From contig NZ_JANDJO010000003.1 of assembly GCF_024331145.1 (NCBI RefSeq), positions 124,001 to 188,000 of the forward strand: 64,000 bases of DNA, written 5' to 3'. Position 1 is the stretch's first letter, and the number at the start of each line of letters is the position of its first letter. The DNA comes from Shimia sp. CNT1-13L.2 (GTDB lineage: Bacteria > Pseudomonadota > Alphaproteobacteria > Rhodobacterales > Rhodobacteraceae). Below the pieces are notes generated by a model. The model made no database searches and was not told where the DNA came from. It worked only from the letters and a program-made list of their open reading frames with translations. A program made the translations under genes and the position numbers. Shown here piece by piece: positions 1 to 7,882 of this stretch.

Positions 1-1160
1 AAACCATCGACAGCCCGACCAAGGGTGTGATGGAAATCATCGACCACGTCGAAGTGGTCGATCCGCTGACGGCCAAGGTTGTTCTGAAGCAGACCCATGC
101 GGATTTCCCGCTGCTGGTCATGGACTACCGCATCAAGATGCTCGACGCGGAAACCTGCGGCGGTGATCTGGACGCCCTGTGCGAAAGCGGTGTCGGGACC
201 GGCCCGTTCCAGCTGACTGGCTATGATCCGCTGGGAACCACGACACTGGACCGCTTCGACAATTACTATGGCGGCGCCGCTGGCGTTGAAAAAATGGAAC
301 TGATCGCCATTGCAGATCAGGACGCGCGCGTTGCCGCCCTGCAGGCGGGCCAGATCGATTTCATCTATGCCCTGTCGGCAGAACAGGTACCGCTGTTCAA
401 GAACAACCCGAACTTCACCGTTCAGTCGGTTCCGACCGGGCGTTGGGTTGGTCTGGTGATGAACACCACCCTCGAACCCTTCAACGATCCGCGCGTTCGC
501 AAGGCGATCCGCATGACCGCAGACCGCGACGCACTGGGCAAACTGGTGTACGGCAAGGACGGGTTCATTACCTCCTGTGACCATCCGGTCTGGTCCGGCG
601 ATCAATACCGCGCCGAGATCGAATGTCCGCGTGACATCGAAGGAGCCAAGGCCCTGCTGGCCGAAGCCGGCTATCCGAACGGCCTGACCGTTGAACTCTT
701 CGTTTCGGACATCTCGGAAGGTGCCGTCAAAATGGCCGAGGTCCTTCAGAACCAGGCCAAGGATGCGGGCATCACCATCGAACTGGTCCAGGCACCGTCG
801 GACGGCTACTGGGGCGACGTGTGGATGAAAGAAGCCTTCTTCGCCACCGGTTGGTCGCAGCGTCCTGCGGACCAGATCCTGAACGAAGCCTACCGTTCGA
901 CCGCCGCCTGGAACGAGACCGCCTGGAACTCGGCCGATTTCGATGCCGGTCTAGACGCTGCCCGTGGCGAGCTCGATTTCGACAAACGCAAGGCGCTCTA
1001 CGGCAACCTGCAAAAGGAACTGTGGGAGAACGGCGGCTCGTTCATTCCGGTTCACCTCAACACGGTACGCGCCTTCTCGTCCAAGCTGGGCGGCATCCAG
1101 CCGGTCGAGGATTTCTCGATCCGCTACGAAGACGTCACCAAGTCGGGCTCGGGGTCTTAA
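1..1160 (+). CDS. ABC transporter substrate-binding protein, family 5 (5' partial)
   Basis: The reading frame is already open at base 3 and runs 385 codons to TAA at 1158-1160, so the N-terminus with its signal peptide lies outside the window. The protein looks like the C-terminal two thirds of a family-5 solute-binding protein (DppA/OppA/NikA type). Visible family features are the block around residues 45-85 (CESGVGTGPFQL), the hinge-like NDPRVRKAIRMTADRDAL and the closing segment on FIPVHLNTVRAFSSKLGG. Such periplasmic proteins capture peptides or other small ligands and deliver them to the permease pair encoded next. The ligand cannot be read from the sequence. The gene heads the operon of two permeases, a fused ATPase and two phosphatase-type enzymes. 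Confidence 0.92.
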   Translation, partial: TIDSPTKGVMEIIDHVEVVDPLTAKVVLKQTHADFPLLVMDYRIKMLDAETCGGDLDALCESGVGTGPFQLTGYDPLGTTTLDRFDNYYGGAAGVEKMELIAIADQDARVAALQAGQIDFIYALSAEQVPLFKNNPNFTVQSVPTGRWVGLVMNTTLEPFNDPRVRKAIRMTADRDALGKLVYGKDGFITSCDHPVWSGDQYRAEIECPRDIEGAKALLAEAGYPNGLTVELFVSDISEGAVKMAEVLQNQAKDAGITIELVQAPSDGYWGDVWMKEAFFATGWSQRPADQILNEAYRSTAAWNETAWNSADFDAGLDAARGELDFDKRKALYGNLQKELWENGGSFIPVHLNTVRAFSSKLGGIQPVEDFSIRYEDVTKSGSGS

Positions 1161-1188
1161 GACCTCGCTACTCAACTCCATCAACTTG

Positions 1189-1210
1189 GCGCAGCCCCAC
1201 CGGGCTGCGC
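1189..1210 (+). promoter_or_regulatory. Intercistronic hairpin after the binding-protein gene
   Basis: A perfect 9-bp stem (GCGCAGCCC at 1189-1197, GGGCTGCGC at 1202-1210) with a 4-base loop lies between the binding-protein stop codon and the permease start, followed only by TCCTTT. It resembles the partial terminator or 3' stabiliser often found after the first gene of binding-protein operons, which would leave more binding protein than permease. This role is inferred. Confidence 0.6.
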
Positions 1211-1232
1211 TCCTTTGCATCAAGGGATAGCC

Positions 1233-2183
1233 ATGATCGCCCTGATTTTCCGCCGCTTCGGCTTTGCGGCTTTCACCATTGCCTTTGTCTCGGTCGTGAT
1301 GTTCGCCGCAGTCGAGGCATTGCCGGGCAACGTCTGCACATCGTTCCTGCAACGTTTCGCCCAGGGGCCGCGTCTCGAACGCTGTATTGAACAGCAGGGA
1401 CTCGATCGTCCTGCGCTTGTGCGCTACGGCGAATGGGTCGCCGGGGCGGCAAAAGGCGATTTTGGCTATTCCCTGAAAAAGCGAAAACCCATCAACGAAC
1501 TGATCTGGGAGCGTTTCCGCAACACTGCACTTCTTGGCGGGATTGCGGCGCTTCTGGCCATTCCCCTGGCCATCTTCCTGGGCATTGTCGCAGGCGTCAG
1601 ACGGGACCGACCCGCAGATCTCACCCTTTCAAGCGCTGCCATGCTTGCGATGACGATCCCGGAATTCGTGACGGCGACCGCCCTGATCTACATTTTTGCC
1701 GTGACGCTCCAGTGGTTTCCGGCGGTCACCATCGTCTCTCCCGGTGCCTCGTTGGCACAGATGTTGCCCAACATCGTACTGCCCGTCATCGTGCTGTCTG
1801 CGGTCCTTGTAGCCCATATCATGCGCATGATGCGCGCCAGCGTGATTGACGTGATGGCCTCGGACTATGTGCAGATGGCCCGTCTCAAAGGGGTGCCGGA
1901 GCGCCAGATCATTCGCAAACACGTCGTGCCAAACGCCATGATCCCGGCTTTGAATGTGATTGCGCTGACGATTGCGTGGCTCTTGGCGGGCGTTGTCGTG
2001 GTCGAGAAGGTCTTCAACTACCCCGGTCTCGGCACCCTCATGATTCAGGCGATCTATGACCGGGATCTGCCGATGGTACAGGCCATCGCCCTGATCTTCT
2101 CGGTCATCTACGTCGGCGTGAACCTTCTGGCCGATCTCGCTGCGCTTGCTCTCGATCCTCGCCTGCGCCGGAAAGGACACTGA
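1233..2183 (+). CDS. ABC transporter permease, DppB/OppB type
   Basis: Inner-membrane permease of the family-5 importer, 316 residues. I start it at ATG 1233, which has AAGGGA 5 bases upstream. A TTG at 1215 in the same frame has no ribosome-binding site. The order of hydrophobic segments is that of DppB: an N-terminal helix at about residues 3-25, a periplasmic segment with the LPGN motif, then five helices. The cytoplasmic EAA loop reads DYVQMARLKGVPERQIIRKHVVPNAM, the contact site for the ATPase. It is followed 1 base later by the second permease gene, so the two are certainly co-expressed. Assignment to the family is secure; the substrate is unknown. Confidence 0.94.
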   Translation: MIALIFRRFGFAAFTIAFVSVVMFAAVEALPGNVCTSFLQRFAQGPRLERCIEQQGLDRPALVRYGEWVAGAAKGDFGYSLKKRKPINELIWERFRNTALLGGIAALLAIPLAIFLGIVAGVRRDRPADLTLSSAAMLAMTIPEFVTATALIYIFAVTLQWFPAVTIVSPGASLAQMLPNIVLPVIVLSAVLVAHIMRMMRASVIDVMASDYVQMARLKGVPERQIIRKHVVPNAMIPALNVIALTIAWLLAGVVVVEKVFNYPGLGTLMIQAIYDRDLPMVQAIALIFSVIYVGVNLLADLAALALDPRLRRKGH

Positions 2184-2184
2184 A

Positions 2185-3027
2185 ATGCTGAAACTCCTGA
2201 AAACCATCGTTTCGCGCCCTTCCGGAGCGATTGGCCTTGGCCTTACGGTCTTTCACATCCTGATGGCACTCTGTGCGCCCTGGATCGCGCCTTTTGATCC
2301 CACGGCCCAGAATGCGGATGCCATCCTCATTGCCCCCTCCGCGCAGCACTGGATGGGCACCGACACCCTTGGGCGCGATGTGTTTTCGCGCGTGTTGCAC
2401 GGCGGGCGTCTCGCCATTGCCGTGACTTTTTCGGCCGCCGTGCTCGCGACCCTTTGGGGCGGTTTCGCTGGCATTTTCTTCGGTACGGTCGGCGGGCGGG
2501 TCGATGAATACTCGATGCGCATCGTCGATGCATTCCTGTCGATGCCTTGGCTCCTGTTCCTTCTGCTGATCATTTCCATTGGCGGGGCAGGGCCTGTGAC
2601 CATCATCCCGACCTTGGGCTTTTTCTACGGGGTTGCCGTGCTGCGCGTCATCCGCGGTGCCGCGATGCAGGTCGCCGCACGCGACTTTGTCACGGCCGCC
2701 AAAGCCCGGGGCGAGGCTCTCTGGCCGATCCTGAGCCGTGAAATGTTCCCGAACCTCTCGGACATCCTTCTGGTCGAAGGCGCGATGCGCTGGAGCTGGA
2801 TGCTCCTGGCCTTCTCCTCGCTCTCGTTTCTCGGCTTCGGCGCAACACCCCCGACACCGGATTGGGGGTTGATGGTGGCCCAGGAACGCGGCCTCCTGTC
2901 GACCGCGCCTTGGGGTGTGTTCTGGCCCTGTGTTGCCTTGTCGTCGCTCATCATCGGGATCAACCTTCTGGCAGATGCCGTCGGCAAGGCCCTTGGTCTT
3001 GATCGCGCCACAGCCATCGCCGTCTGA
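2185..3027 (+). CDS. ABC transporter permease, DppC/OppC type
   Basis: Second permease of the importer, 280 residues from ATG 2185, with AAAGGA just upstream inside the end of the preceding gene. The family marker HWMGTDTLGRDVFSRVLHGGR lies after the first membrane helix (about residues 50-70), and the EAA loop DFVTAAKARGEALWPILSREMFPN is near residue 165. Several long hydrophobic helices fill the rest. It would pair with the upstream DppB-type subunit to form the transmembrane channel. The ATPase gene follows after 11 bases. Confidence 0.94.
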   Translation: MLKLLKTIVSRPSGAIGLGLTVFHILMALCAPWIAPFDPTAQNADAILIAPSAQHWMGTDTLGRDVFSRVLHGGRLAIAVTFSAAVLATLWGGFAGIFFGTVGGRVDEYSMRIVDAFLSMPWLLFLLLIISIGGAGPVTIIPTLGFFYGVAVLRVIRGAAMQVAARDFVTAAKARGEALWPILSREMFPNLSDILLVEGAMRWSWMLLAFSSLSFLGFGATPPTPDWGLMVAQERGLLSTAPWGVFWPCVALSSLIIGINLLADAVGKALGLDRATAIAV

Positions 3028-3038
3028 GGAGACACACC

Positions 3039-5090
3039 ATGACTAAACCTCTGATCAAGATCGACGATCTCTCGCTTGGCTTCACGGCCAGGGACGGTCG
3101 GCAGGCCCCGATCCTGCGGGGTGTTTCCCTGGAACTGCGCGCTGGCGAAACCCTTGGCATCGTGGGCGAATCCGGCTCCGGCAAATCGACGGTGGCTCTG
3201 GCCATGATGGGCTACCTGAAATCCGGTCTGTCGGTCTTTCGAGGCAACGCCTTTTTCGACGGCCACGACATGTTTTCCCTGCCGGAAAAGGAACGAGCCC
3301 GCCTGCGCGGATCGTCAATTGCTCTGATCCCGCAGAACGCAGGTCAGGCCCTGACCCCGACGCTCAAGATTGGTCAACAGATCGATGAAGCGCTGAGGCT
3401 ACACACCGATCTTGATGCGTCGGCCCGTGCCGGCAGGGTGATAGAACTGCTGTCACGCGTCCGCCTGCCAAGCCCAGAAGATATGGCCCTGCGCTATCCG
3501 CACGAGCTTTCCGGTGGCCAGCAGCAACGCGCTGCGGTGGCAATGGCTCTGGCGGGCAACGCCAAGGCGCTCCTGCTGGACGAGCCGACCACCGGCCTTG
3601 ATGTCACCACCCAGGCCCACATCCTCGAATTCCTTCGCCATCTGGCGCAGGAAATGGGCGTAGCCATGATCTACGTCAGCCACGATCTGGGCGTGATCGC
3701 CCGCGTCGCCGACCGTGTGGCCGTGATGTATGCCGGCCAACTTGCCGAAGAGGGCCCGACGCGAGAGGTGCTTCGCGCCCCGCAACACCCGTACACACGG
3801 GGTCTTCTTGCCTCGATCCCACGCCTGGGCGAGCCGGGCATCCCAGCGTCGATGCCCGGCGTTCCGCCTGCCGTGGGCTCCGAACTCACGGCATGTGCCT
3901 TCGCCGACCGGTGCGATCAGGTCCGGCCCGAATGCCGTCAATCGGTGCCGGCGCTTCTGGAAACACCACATGGTCGCGTGCGATGCCTCTTCTCCAACGA
4001 CCCCGGACAGCCCCGCGAGACCACGATCCGCGACCCCCAGATCAAGGACGCCCGCGCGCTTACCCTCGACCAGGTGGCGATCTCCTATTCCAAGATCGGC
4101 TGGTTTGATCGCCTGATCGGGAAAAAAGACCCAACTCCGACGGTGGAACGCGCCACTTTCGGCCTGAAGAAGGGAGAAACCCTAGGCCTCGTGGGTGAGT
4201 CCGGATCAGGCAAGTCAACCATCCTGAGAGCCATTGCCGGGCTTGTGGGCACACAGGACGGGTCCGTTACCCTGTCAGACGGCGAAAGCCTGGCAGCCCC
4301 CGTCAACGGCCGTGATCGCGAAACCCTGCGCCGTGTCCAGATGATCTTCCAGAACGCAGATGCATCGTTGAACCCGCGCCAGACCATCGGCGAAATTCTC
4401 GCCACGCCCTTGCGTCTGTACTTTGGTCTCAAGGGCGATGACGCCCGCAAGCGCGCCGAAGATCTCCTTGAGGCCGTCCGCCTGCCGGCGCGTTACCTCG
4501 ATCGGTTCCCGGGGCAACTCTCTGGCGGAGAAAAACAACGCGTCGGAGTAGCGCGTGCCTTTGCGGCCAATCCCGAGGTGACACTCTGCGACGAGGTCAC
4601 CTCTGCCCTCGACGTGTCGGTTCAGGCCGCCGCGCTTGCGCTATTGACCCGCCTGCAAAAAGAGAACGGCTCGTCTTATATCTTTGTCAGCCACGATCTT
4701 GCCGTTGTGCGTGCGGTGTCGGATCGGGTAGCGGTGCTGTACCAGGGACGGATATGTGAAATCGGCCCCTCCGCGCAGGTCTATGCGCCGCCCTATCACC
4801 CCTATACCTCGACCCTGATGGGCGCAGTTCTCGAACCGGATCCAGATACCGCGCCCGCCTTGCTTGCCAACGACATGACCGAAAAGTCTCCGCCCGCGAA
4901 AGGATGTCCGTTTCAACGCTGCTGTCCGCGCCACATGGGGGATGTTTGCGACACCGAGGTGCCGCCTGCACGCGATCTTGGTACCGGTCACCTGATACAC
5001 TGCCACATGCTGCCCGAGCAGTTGGTTCGCTCTGCTGACACCTCAGTGGATCAAGTTCCGGAAGAGGCGGCAGAAAACGCAATGGCTTGA
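3039..5090 (+). CDS. Fused double ATP-binding subunit (DppD-DppF type)
   Basis: A 683-residue protein with two complete nucleotide-binding domains. Domain 1 (about residues 5-260) has Walker A GESGSGKST, signature LSGGQQQR and Walker B LLLDEPTTGLD. A C-terminal oligopeptide-type extension with several cysteines (CAFADRCDQVRPEC) follows. Domain 2 (about 340-600) has a second GESGSGKST, signature LSGGEKQR, Walker B TLCDEVTSALD and another cysteine-rich tail (CPFQRCCPRHMGDVC). In many importers these halves are separate DppD and DppF proteins; here one polypeptide supplies both ATPases. All catalytic residues I can check are present in both halves. It overlaps nothing, and the HAD gene starts 14 bases after its stop codon. 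Confidence 0.95.
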   Translation: MTKPLIKIDDLSLGFTARDGRQAPILRGVSLELRAGETLGIVGESGSGKSTVALAMMGYLKSGLSVFRGNAFFDGHDMFSLPEKERARLRGSSIALIPQNAGQALTPTLKIGQQIDEALRLHTDLDASARAGRVIELLSRVRLPSPEDMALRYPHELSGGQQQRAAVAMALAGNAKALLLDEPTTGLDVTTQAHILEFLRHLAQEMGVAMIYVSHDLGVIARVADRVAVMYAGQLAEEGPTREVLRAPQHPYTRGLLASIPRLGEPGIPASMPGVPPAVGSELTACAFADRCDQVRPECRQSVPALLETPHGRVRCLFSNDPGQPRETTIRDPQIKDARALTLDQVAISYSKIGWFDRLIGKKDPTPTVERATFGLKKGETLGLVGESGSGKSTILRAIAGLVGTQDGSVTLSDGESLAAPVNGRDRETLRRVQMIFQNADASLNPRQTIGEILATPLRLYFGLKGDDARKRAEDLLEAVRLPARYLDRFPGQLSGGEKQRVGVARAFAANPEVTLCDEVTSALDVSVQAAALALLTRLQKENGSSYIFVSHDLAVVRAVSDRVAVLYQGRICEIGPSAQVYAPPYHPYTSTLMGAVLEPDPDTAPALLANDMTEKSPPAKGCPFQRCCPRHMGDVCDTEVPPARDLGTGHLIHCHMLPEQLVRSADTSVDQVPEEAAENAMA

Positions 5091-5104
5091 GGGACGCGCA
5101 AAGC

Positions 5105-5719
5105 ATGATCATCTTTGATTTCGACGGGGTTCTGGCGGACTCGCTTCAAACCTGCCTGTCGGCCTGCACGATTGCGGCGCAACAACAGGGCCGCGAGGTG
5201 GCCTTTGACACCGGGGCCTTTGCCACGCTCGATCCTCTGACCTTCGAAGCCCTGGCAAAACGGCACCATCTGGATCCCGACAGGTTCGCGGCGGACGTAG
5301 CAACCGCCGTTTCCTCCTTCGAGACCCCGTCGCCTGTATTCGATGGCATCTTCGATGCGCTGTCCGGTTTGGCCAAAGACCACAGTCTCGCCGTGATCAG
5401 CGCCAGCCATAGTTCCGTTATTCGAACTGTCTTGGCCCAGCAGGGGATCGATGCGCTCATGAAGCACATCATCGGTGGCGATACACCGGGCCAGAAACCG
5501 GAAAAGATCGCCGCGCTTGTGGCGGATCTGCGGGACGAAAAACACGTGATGGTCGGCGATGCCTGTAGCGATATCAAGGCGGGTCGCTCGGCCGGTATCC
5601 ATACCATTGCCGTGGCATGGGGCTGGCAGTCTCCCGAGTTCCTCGCGGCTTTTTCGCCCGACGCCATTGTCGGCTCGCCGGCCGAGCTTGCGAATTCTTG
5701 CCGCTCTCTTCTAACCTGA
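5105..5719 (+). CDS. HAD-superfamily hydrolase (phosphatase-like)
   Basis: A 204-residue haloacid-dehalogenase hydrolase. The start is ATG 5105, with GAGGGA upstream; a TTG at 5087 overlapping the ATPase stop is less likely. Motif I is FDFDGVLADS, motif II VISASHSS, and motif III/IV MVGDACSDIKAGRSAGI. These are the nucleophile aspartate, the serine and the metal-binding aspartates of phosphoglycolate-phosphatase-like enzymes (cap type C1). It is in the same operon as the importer and a phosphodiesterase, so it probably removes phosphate from a small molecule linked to the imported substrate. The exact substrate is unknown. Confidence 0.85.
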   Translation: MIIFDFDGVLADSLQTCLSACTIAAQQQGREVAFDTGAFATLDPLTFEALAKRHHLDPDRFAADVATAVSSFETPSPVFDGIFDALSGLAKDHSLAVISASHSSVIRTVLAQQGIDALMKHIIGGDTPGQKPEKIAALVADLRDEKHVMVGDACSDIKAGRSAGIHTIAVAWGWQSPEFLAAFSPDAIVGSPAELANSCRSLLT

Positions 5720-5729
5720 GGCCCCAGAC

Positions 5730-6530
5730 ATGAAGCTCATTCACCTCACCGATCTCCATATTGCGGTAAACCGACCCGAGCCCGCGCTCGCGGGCACTGC
5801 GGACAGAACCCGCCAGGCTATTGCGGAAATCAACGCCCTGCATGGTGATGCCGAACTGTGCATCATCACCGGGGACATCGTGGCCGATCCGGATCCGGCC
5901 TCCTACGATCTCGCGCAGGACATCATTTCCGAACTGTCCATGCCGACAGTCGGCCTGTTGGGGAACCACGATGACCGCGACATGGCCCGCCGCCAACTGT
6001 CGTGTGTTGCCGAAACCAGCGATGGCTTTCTGCAACAGGCGATCCCGACATCTCGCGGCCTGTTTCTGACCCTGGACACCCTCGCAGAGGGAACCCACGC
6101 AGGCATGCTTTGCGACAAACGCCTGGAGTGGGTGTCTCAACACCTCTCTGCGCATCCTGGTCCGGTCTGGATCTTCATGCACCACGCCCCCTTCGCCACC
6201 GGTCTTGCAGCGATGGACAGCATCGGCCTTGATCGGGACGCCGCGAACAAACTTGGTGATCTGCTCACGAAACATGGCAATGTCGCGCATCTGTTCTTTG
6301 GCCATTATCATCGCCCGATGTCGGGCGTGTGGCGTGGCATCCCGTTCTCGTCTCACCGGTCCATGATGCTGCAATGCGCCCTCGATCTGGTCACCGAACA
6401 CGAGGTCAACGCAATCTACGAAGAGCCGCAGTATGCCGTGGTTCTGGCCGATGATGAGCGCACCGTCGTCCACTACCACGATTTTGCGGCAAACGCCGTT
6501 CGCGTGAGCATGGGGTCCGCAAGCGGTTAG
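5730..6530 (+). CDS. Calcineurin-like metallophosphoesterase (GpdQ/CpdA type)
   Basis: A 266-residue class-III metallophosphoesterase without a signal peptide, so cytoplasmic. All binuclear-metal motifs are present in order: LTDLHI (D8, H10), TGDIVADPDP, GNHDDRD, MHHAPF and GHYHRPM. This pattern and length match glycerophosphodiesterase GpdQ and cAMP phosphodiesterase CpdA. It is the last gene of the importer operon, 10 bases after the HAD gene. A phosphodiesterase and a phosphatase behind a transporter suggest stepwise breakdown of an imported phosphodiester, but the binding-protein family is usually peptide- or metal-chelate-specific, so this remains inference. Confidence 0.88.
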   Translation: MKLIHLTDLHIAVNRPEPALAGTADRTRQAIAEINALHGDAELCIITGDIVADPDPASYDLAQDIISELSMPTVGLLGNHDDRDMARRQLSCVAETSDGFLQQAIPTSRGLFLTLDTLAEGTHAGMLCDKRLEWVSQHLSAHPGPVWIFMHHAPFATGLAAMDSIGLDRDAANKLGDLLTKHGNVAHLFFGHYHRPMSGVWRGIPFSSHRSMMLQCALDLVTEHEVNAIYEEPQYAVVLADDERTVVHYHDFAANAVRVSMGSASG

Positions 6531-6552
6531 GGCAGGGACCTGACATATCCCT

Positions 6553-6688
6553 GTCGCAAATCCAGACTAGGACAGTCCTCGTAAGTGCGACCTTTGCGCT
6601 CCGGTAACACATTCTGCCTGCCGCCCCGCGGGCGGGATGTGTTCTGTCGATTCCCGCTTTTTGTGCATGATCGGAAACAAAAAGTGGG
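6553..6688 (+). promoter_or_regulatory. Three successive hairpins in the leader region of nadA
   Basis: This 295-base gap between the phosphoesterase and nadA has no gene. It holds three inverted repeats: (1) GTCGCA 6553-6558 with TGCGAC 6586-6591, enclosing the palindrome AGGACAGTCCT at 6569-6579; (2) AACACAT 6606-6612 with ATGTGTT 6637-6643, enclosing CCGCCC/GGGCGG; (3) CCCGCTTTTTGT 6653-6664 with ACAAAAAGTGGG 6677-6688, one mismatch in 12. The first may end the upstream operon. The others lie about 140-220 bases before the nadA start and could be operators or leader structure. No assignment to a known NAD regulator is made. Confidence 0.5.
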
Positions 6689-6825
6689 ACATTTCAGGTC
6701 GTGTTTGGGCGCTAACGTGGGCAATACCCTTAAAAACAAAGTCTATTGTCCTAGTCAGCCTCTGGGATTTTGATATACAGGCGGCTCTAACGTCCCGGTG
6801 ACTTCAACAGGCAGAGACTTCCACC

Positions 6826-7875
6826 TTGTTTGATCTACCCGCGCTGCGCGCAACGCTTTCCGAACATTACGACCTCACTCCCTCCGCGGAAATCGCCGAA
6901 GAACTTGGCGACATCTACGAGCGGATGGACCGGGTTGTTCCCCCCGCCGATTTCGCGATCTACGCGCCTTACATCAAGGCGATCAACCAGCTCAAGAAAG
7001 AGCGTAACGCGGTCATTCTCGGTCACAACTACATGACGCCCGAGATTTTCCACGGTGTTGCAGACTTCGTGGGCGACAGCCTTCAGCTGGCCATCAAGGC
7101 CACCGAGGTCGAGGCTGACGTGATCGTCCAGTGCGGCGTGCACTTCATGGCGGAAACCTCCAAGATCCTCAGCCCCGACAAGATCGTACTGATGCCTGAC
7201 ATGGAGGCCGGGTGCTCGTTGGCCGAGTCGATCACCGCCGAAGGGGTCGAGGAAATGCGCGCCAAGTATCCCGGCGCCCCCGTGGTTTCCTACGTCAACA
7301 CCACCGCCGAGGTGAAAGCCGCCTCCGACATCTGCTGCACCTCGTCCAACGCGGTCCAGATCGTCGATGCGATGGAAAGCGACACGGTCATCATGACCCC
7401 TGACCAGTACCTCGCACAGAACGTTGCCAACGAGTCCAAGAAGAACGTCGTCTTCTGGCCCGGCTCCTGCATCGTGCACGAACTCTACACCGCCGAAGAT
7501 CTGCGCGCCTACCGTGACTATGATCCGGAAGTGAAGATCATTGCGCACCCCGAATGCACCCCCGCCGTTGTCGCCGAAGCCGATTTCGCGGGCTCGACCA
7601 GCGGTATCATCAAGTGGGTCCACGACAACAAGCCCGCCAAGGCCATGCTCGTCACCGAATGTTCGATGGCTTCGAACATCTCGGACGAACTGCCCGAGGT
7701 CGAATTCGCCAAGCCCTGCAACATGTGCCCCTACATGAAGAAGATCACCCTCGAAAAGGTGCTCTACGTTCTTCACACCATGGAGAACCAGGTCGAGGTC
7801 GATCCCGAGATGGCAGACAAGGCCCGCCAGTCGGTCGAGGCCATGATCGACCTAAGCCGCAAGCTGGGGATCTGA
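6826..7875 (+). CDS. nadA: Quinolinate synthase
   Basis: NadA condenses iminoaspartate with dihydroxyacetone phosphate to quinolinate, the second step of de novo NAD synthesis, in the cytoplasm. The 349-residue protein has the repeated-domain family motifs ILGHNYMTPEI, MAETSKIL and SYVNTTAEVKA. The cysteines expected to bind the [4Fe-4S] cluster are in QCGVHFM, WPGSCIVHE and PCNMCPYMK. The start is TTG 6826, preceded by AGGCAGAGA; no ATG in frame gives the full N-terminus. nadB follows after 7 bases and nadC overlaps nadB, so all three enzymes share one operon. TTGTCC with a downstream TTGATAT near 6747-6776 is a possible but unproven promoter. Confidence 0.96.
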   Translation: MFDLPALRATLSEHYDLTPSAEIAEELGDIYERMDRVVPPADFAIYAPYIKAINQLKKERNAVILGHNYMTPEIFHGVADFVGDSLQLAIKATEVEADVIVQCGVHFMAETSKILSPDKIVLMPDMEAGCSLAESITAEGVEEMRAKYPGAPVVSYVNTTAEVKAASDICCTSSNAVQIVDAMESDTVIMTPDQYLAQNVANESKKNVVFWPGSCIVHELYTAEDLRAYRDYDPEVKIIAHPECTPAVVAEADFAGSTSGIIKWVHDNKPAKAMLVTECSMASNISDELPEVEFAKPCNMCPYMKKITLEKVLYVLHTMENQVEVDPEMADKARQSVEAMIDLSRKLGI

Positions 7876-7882
7876 TCGCCCG

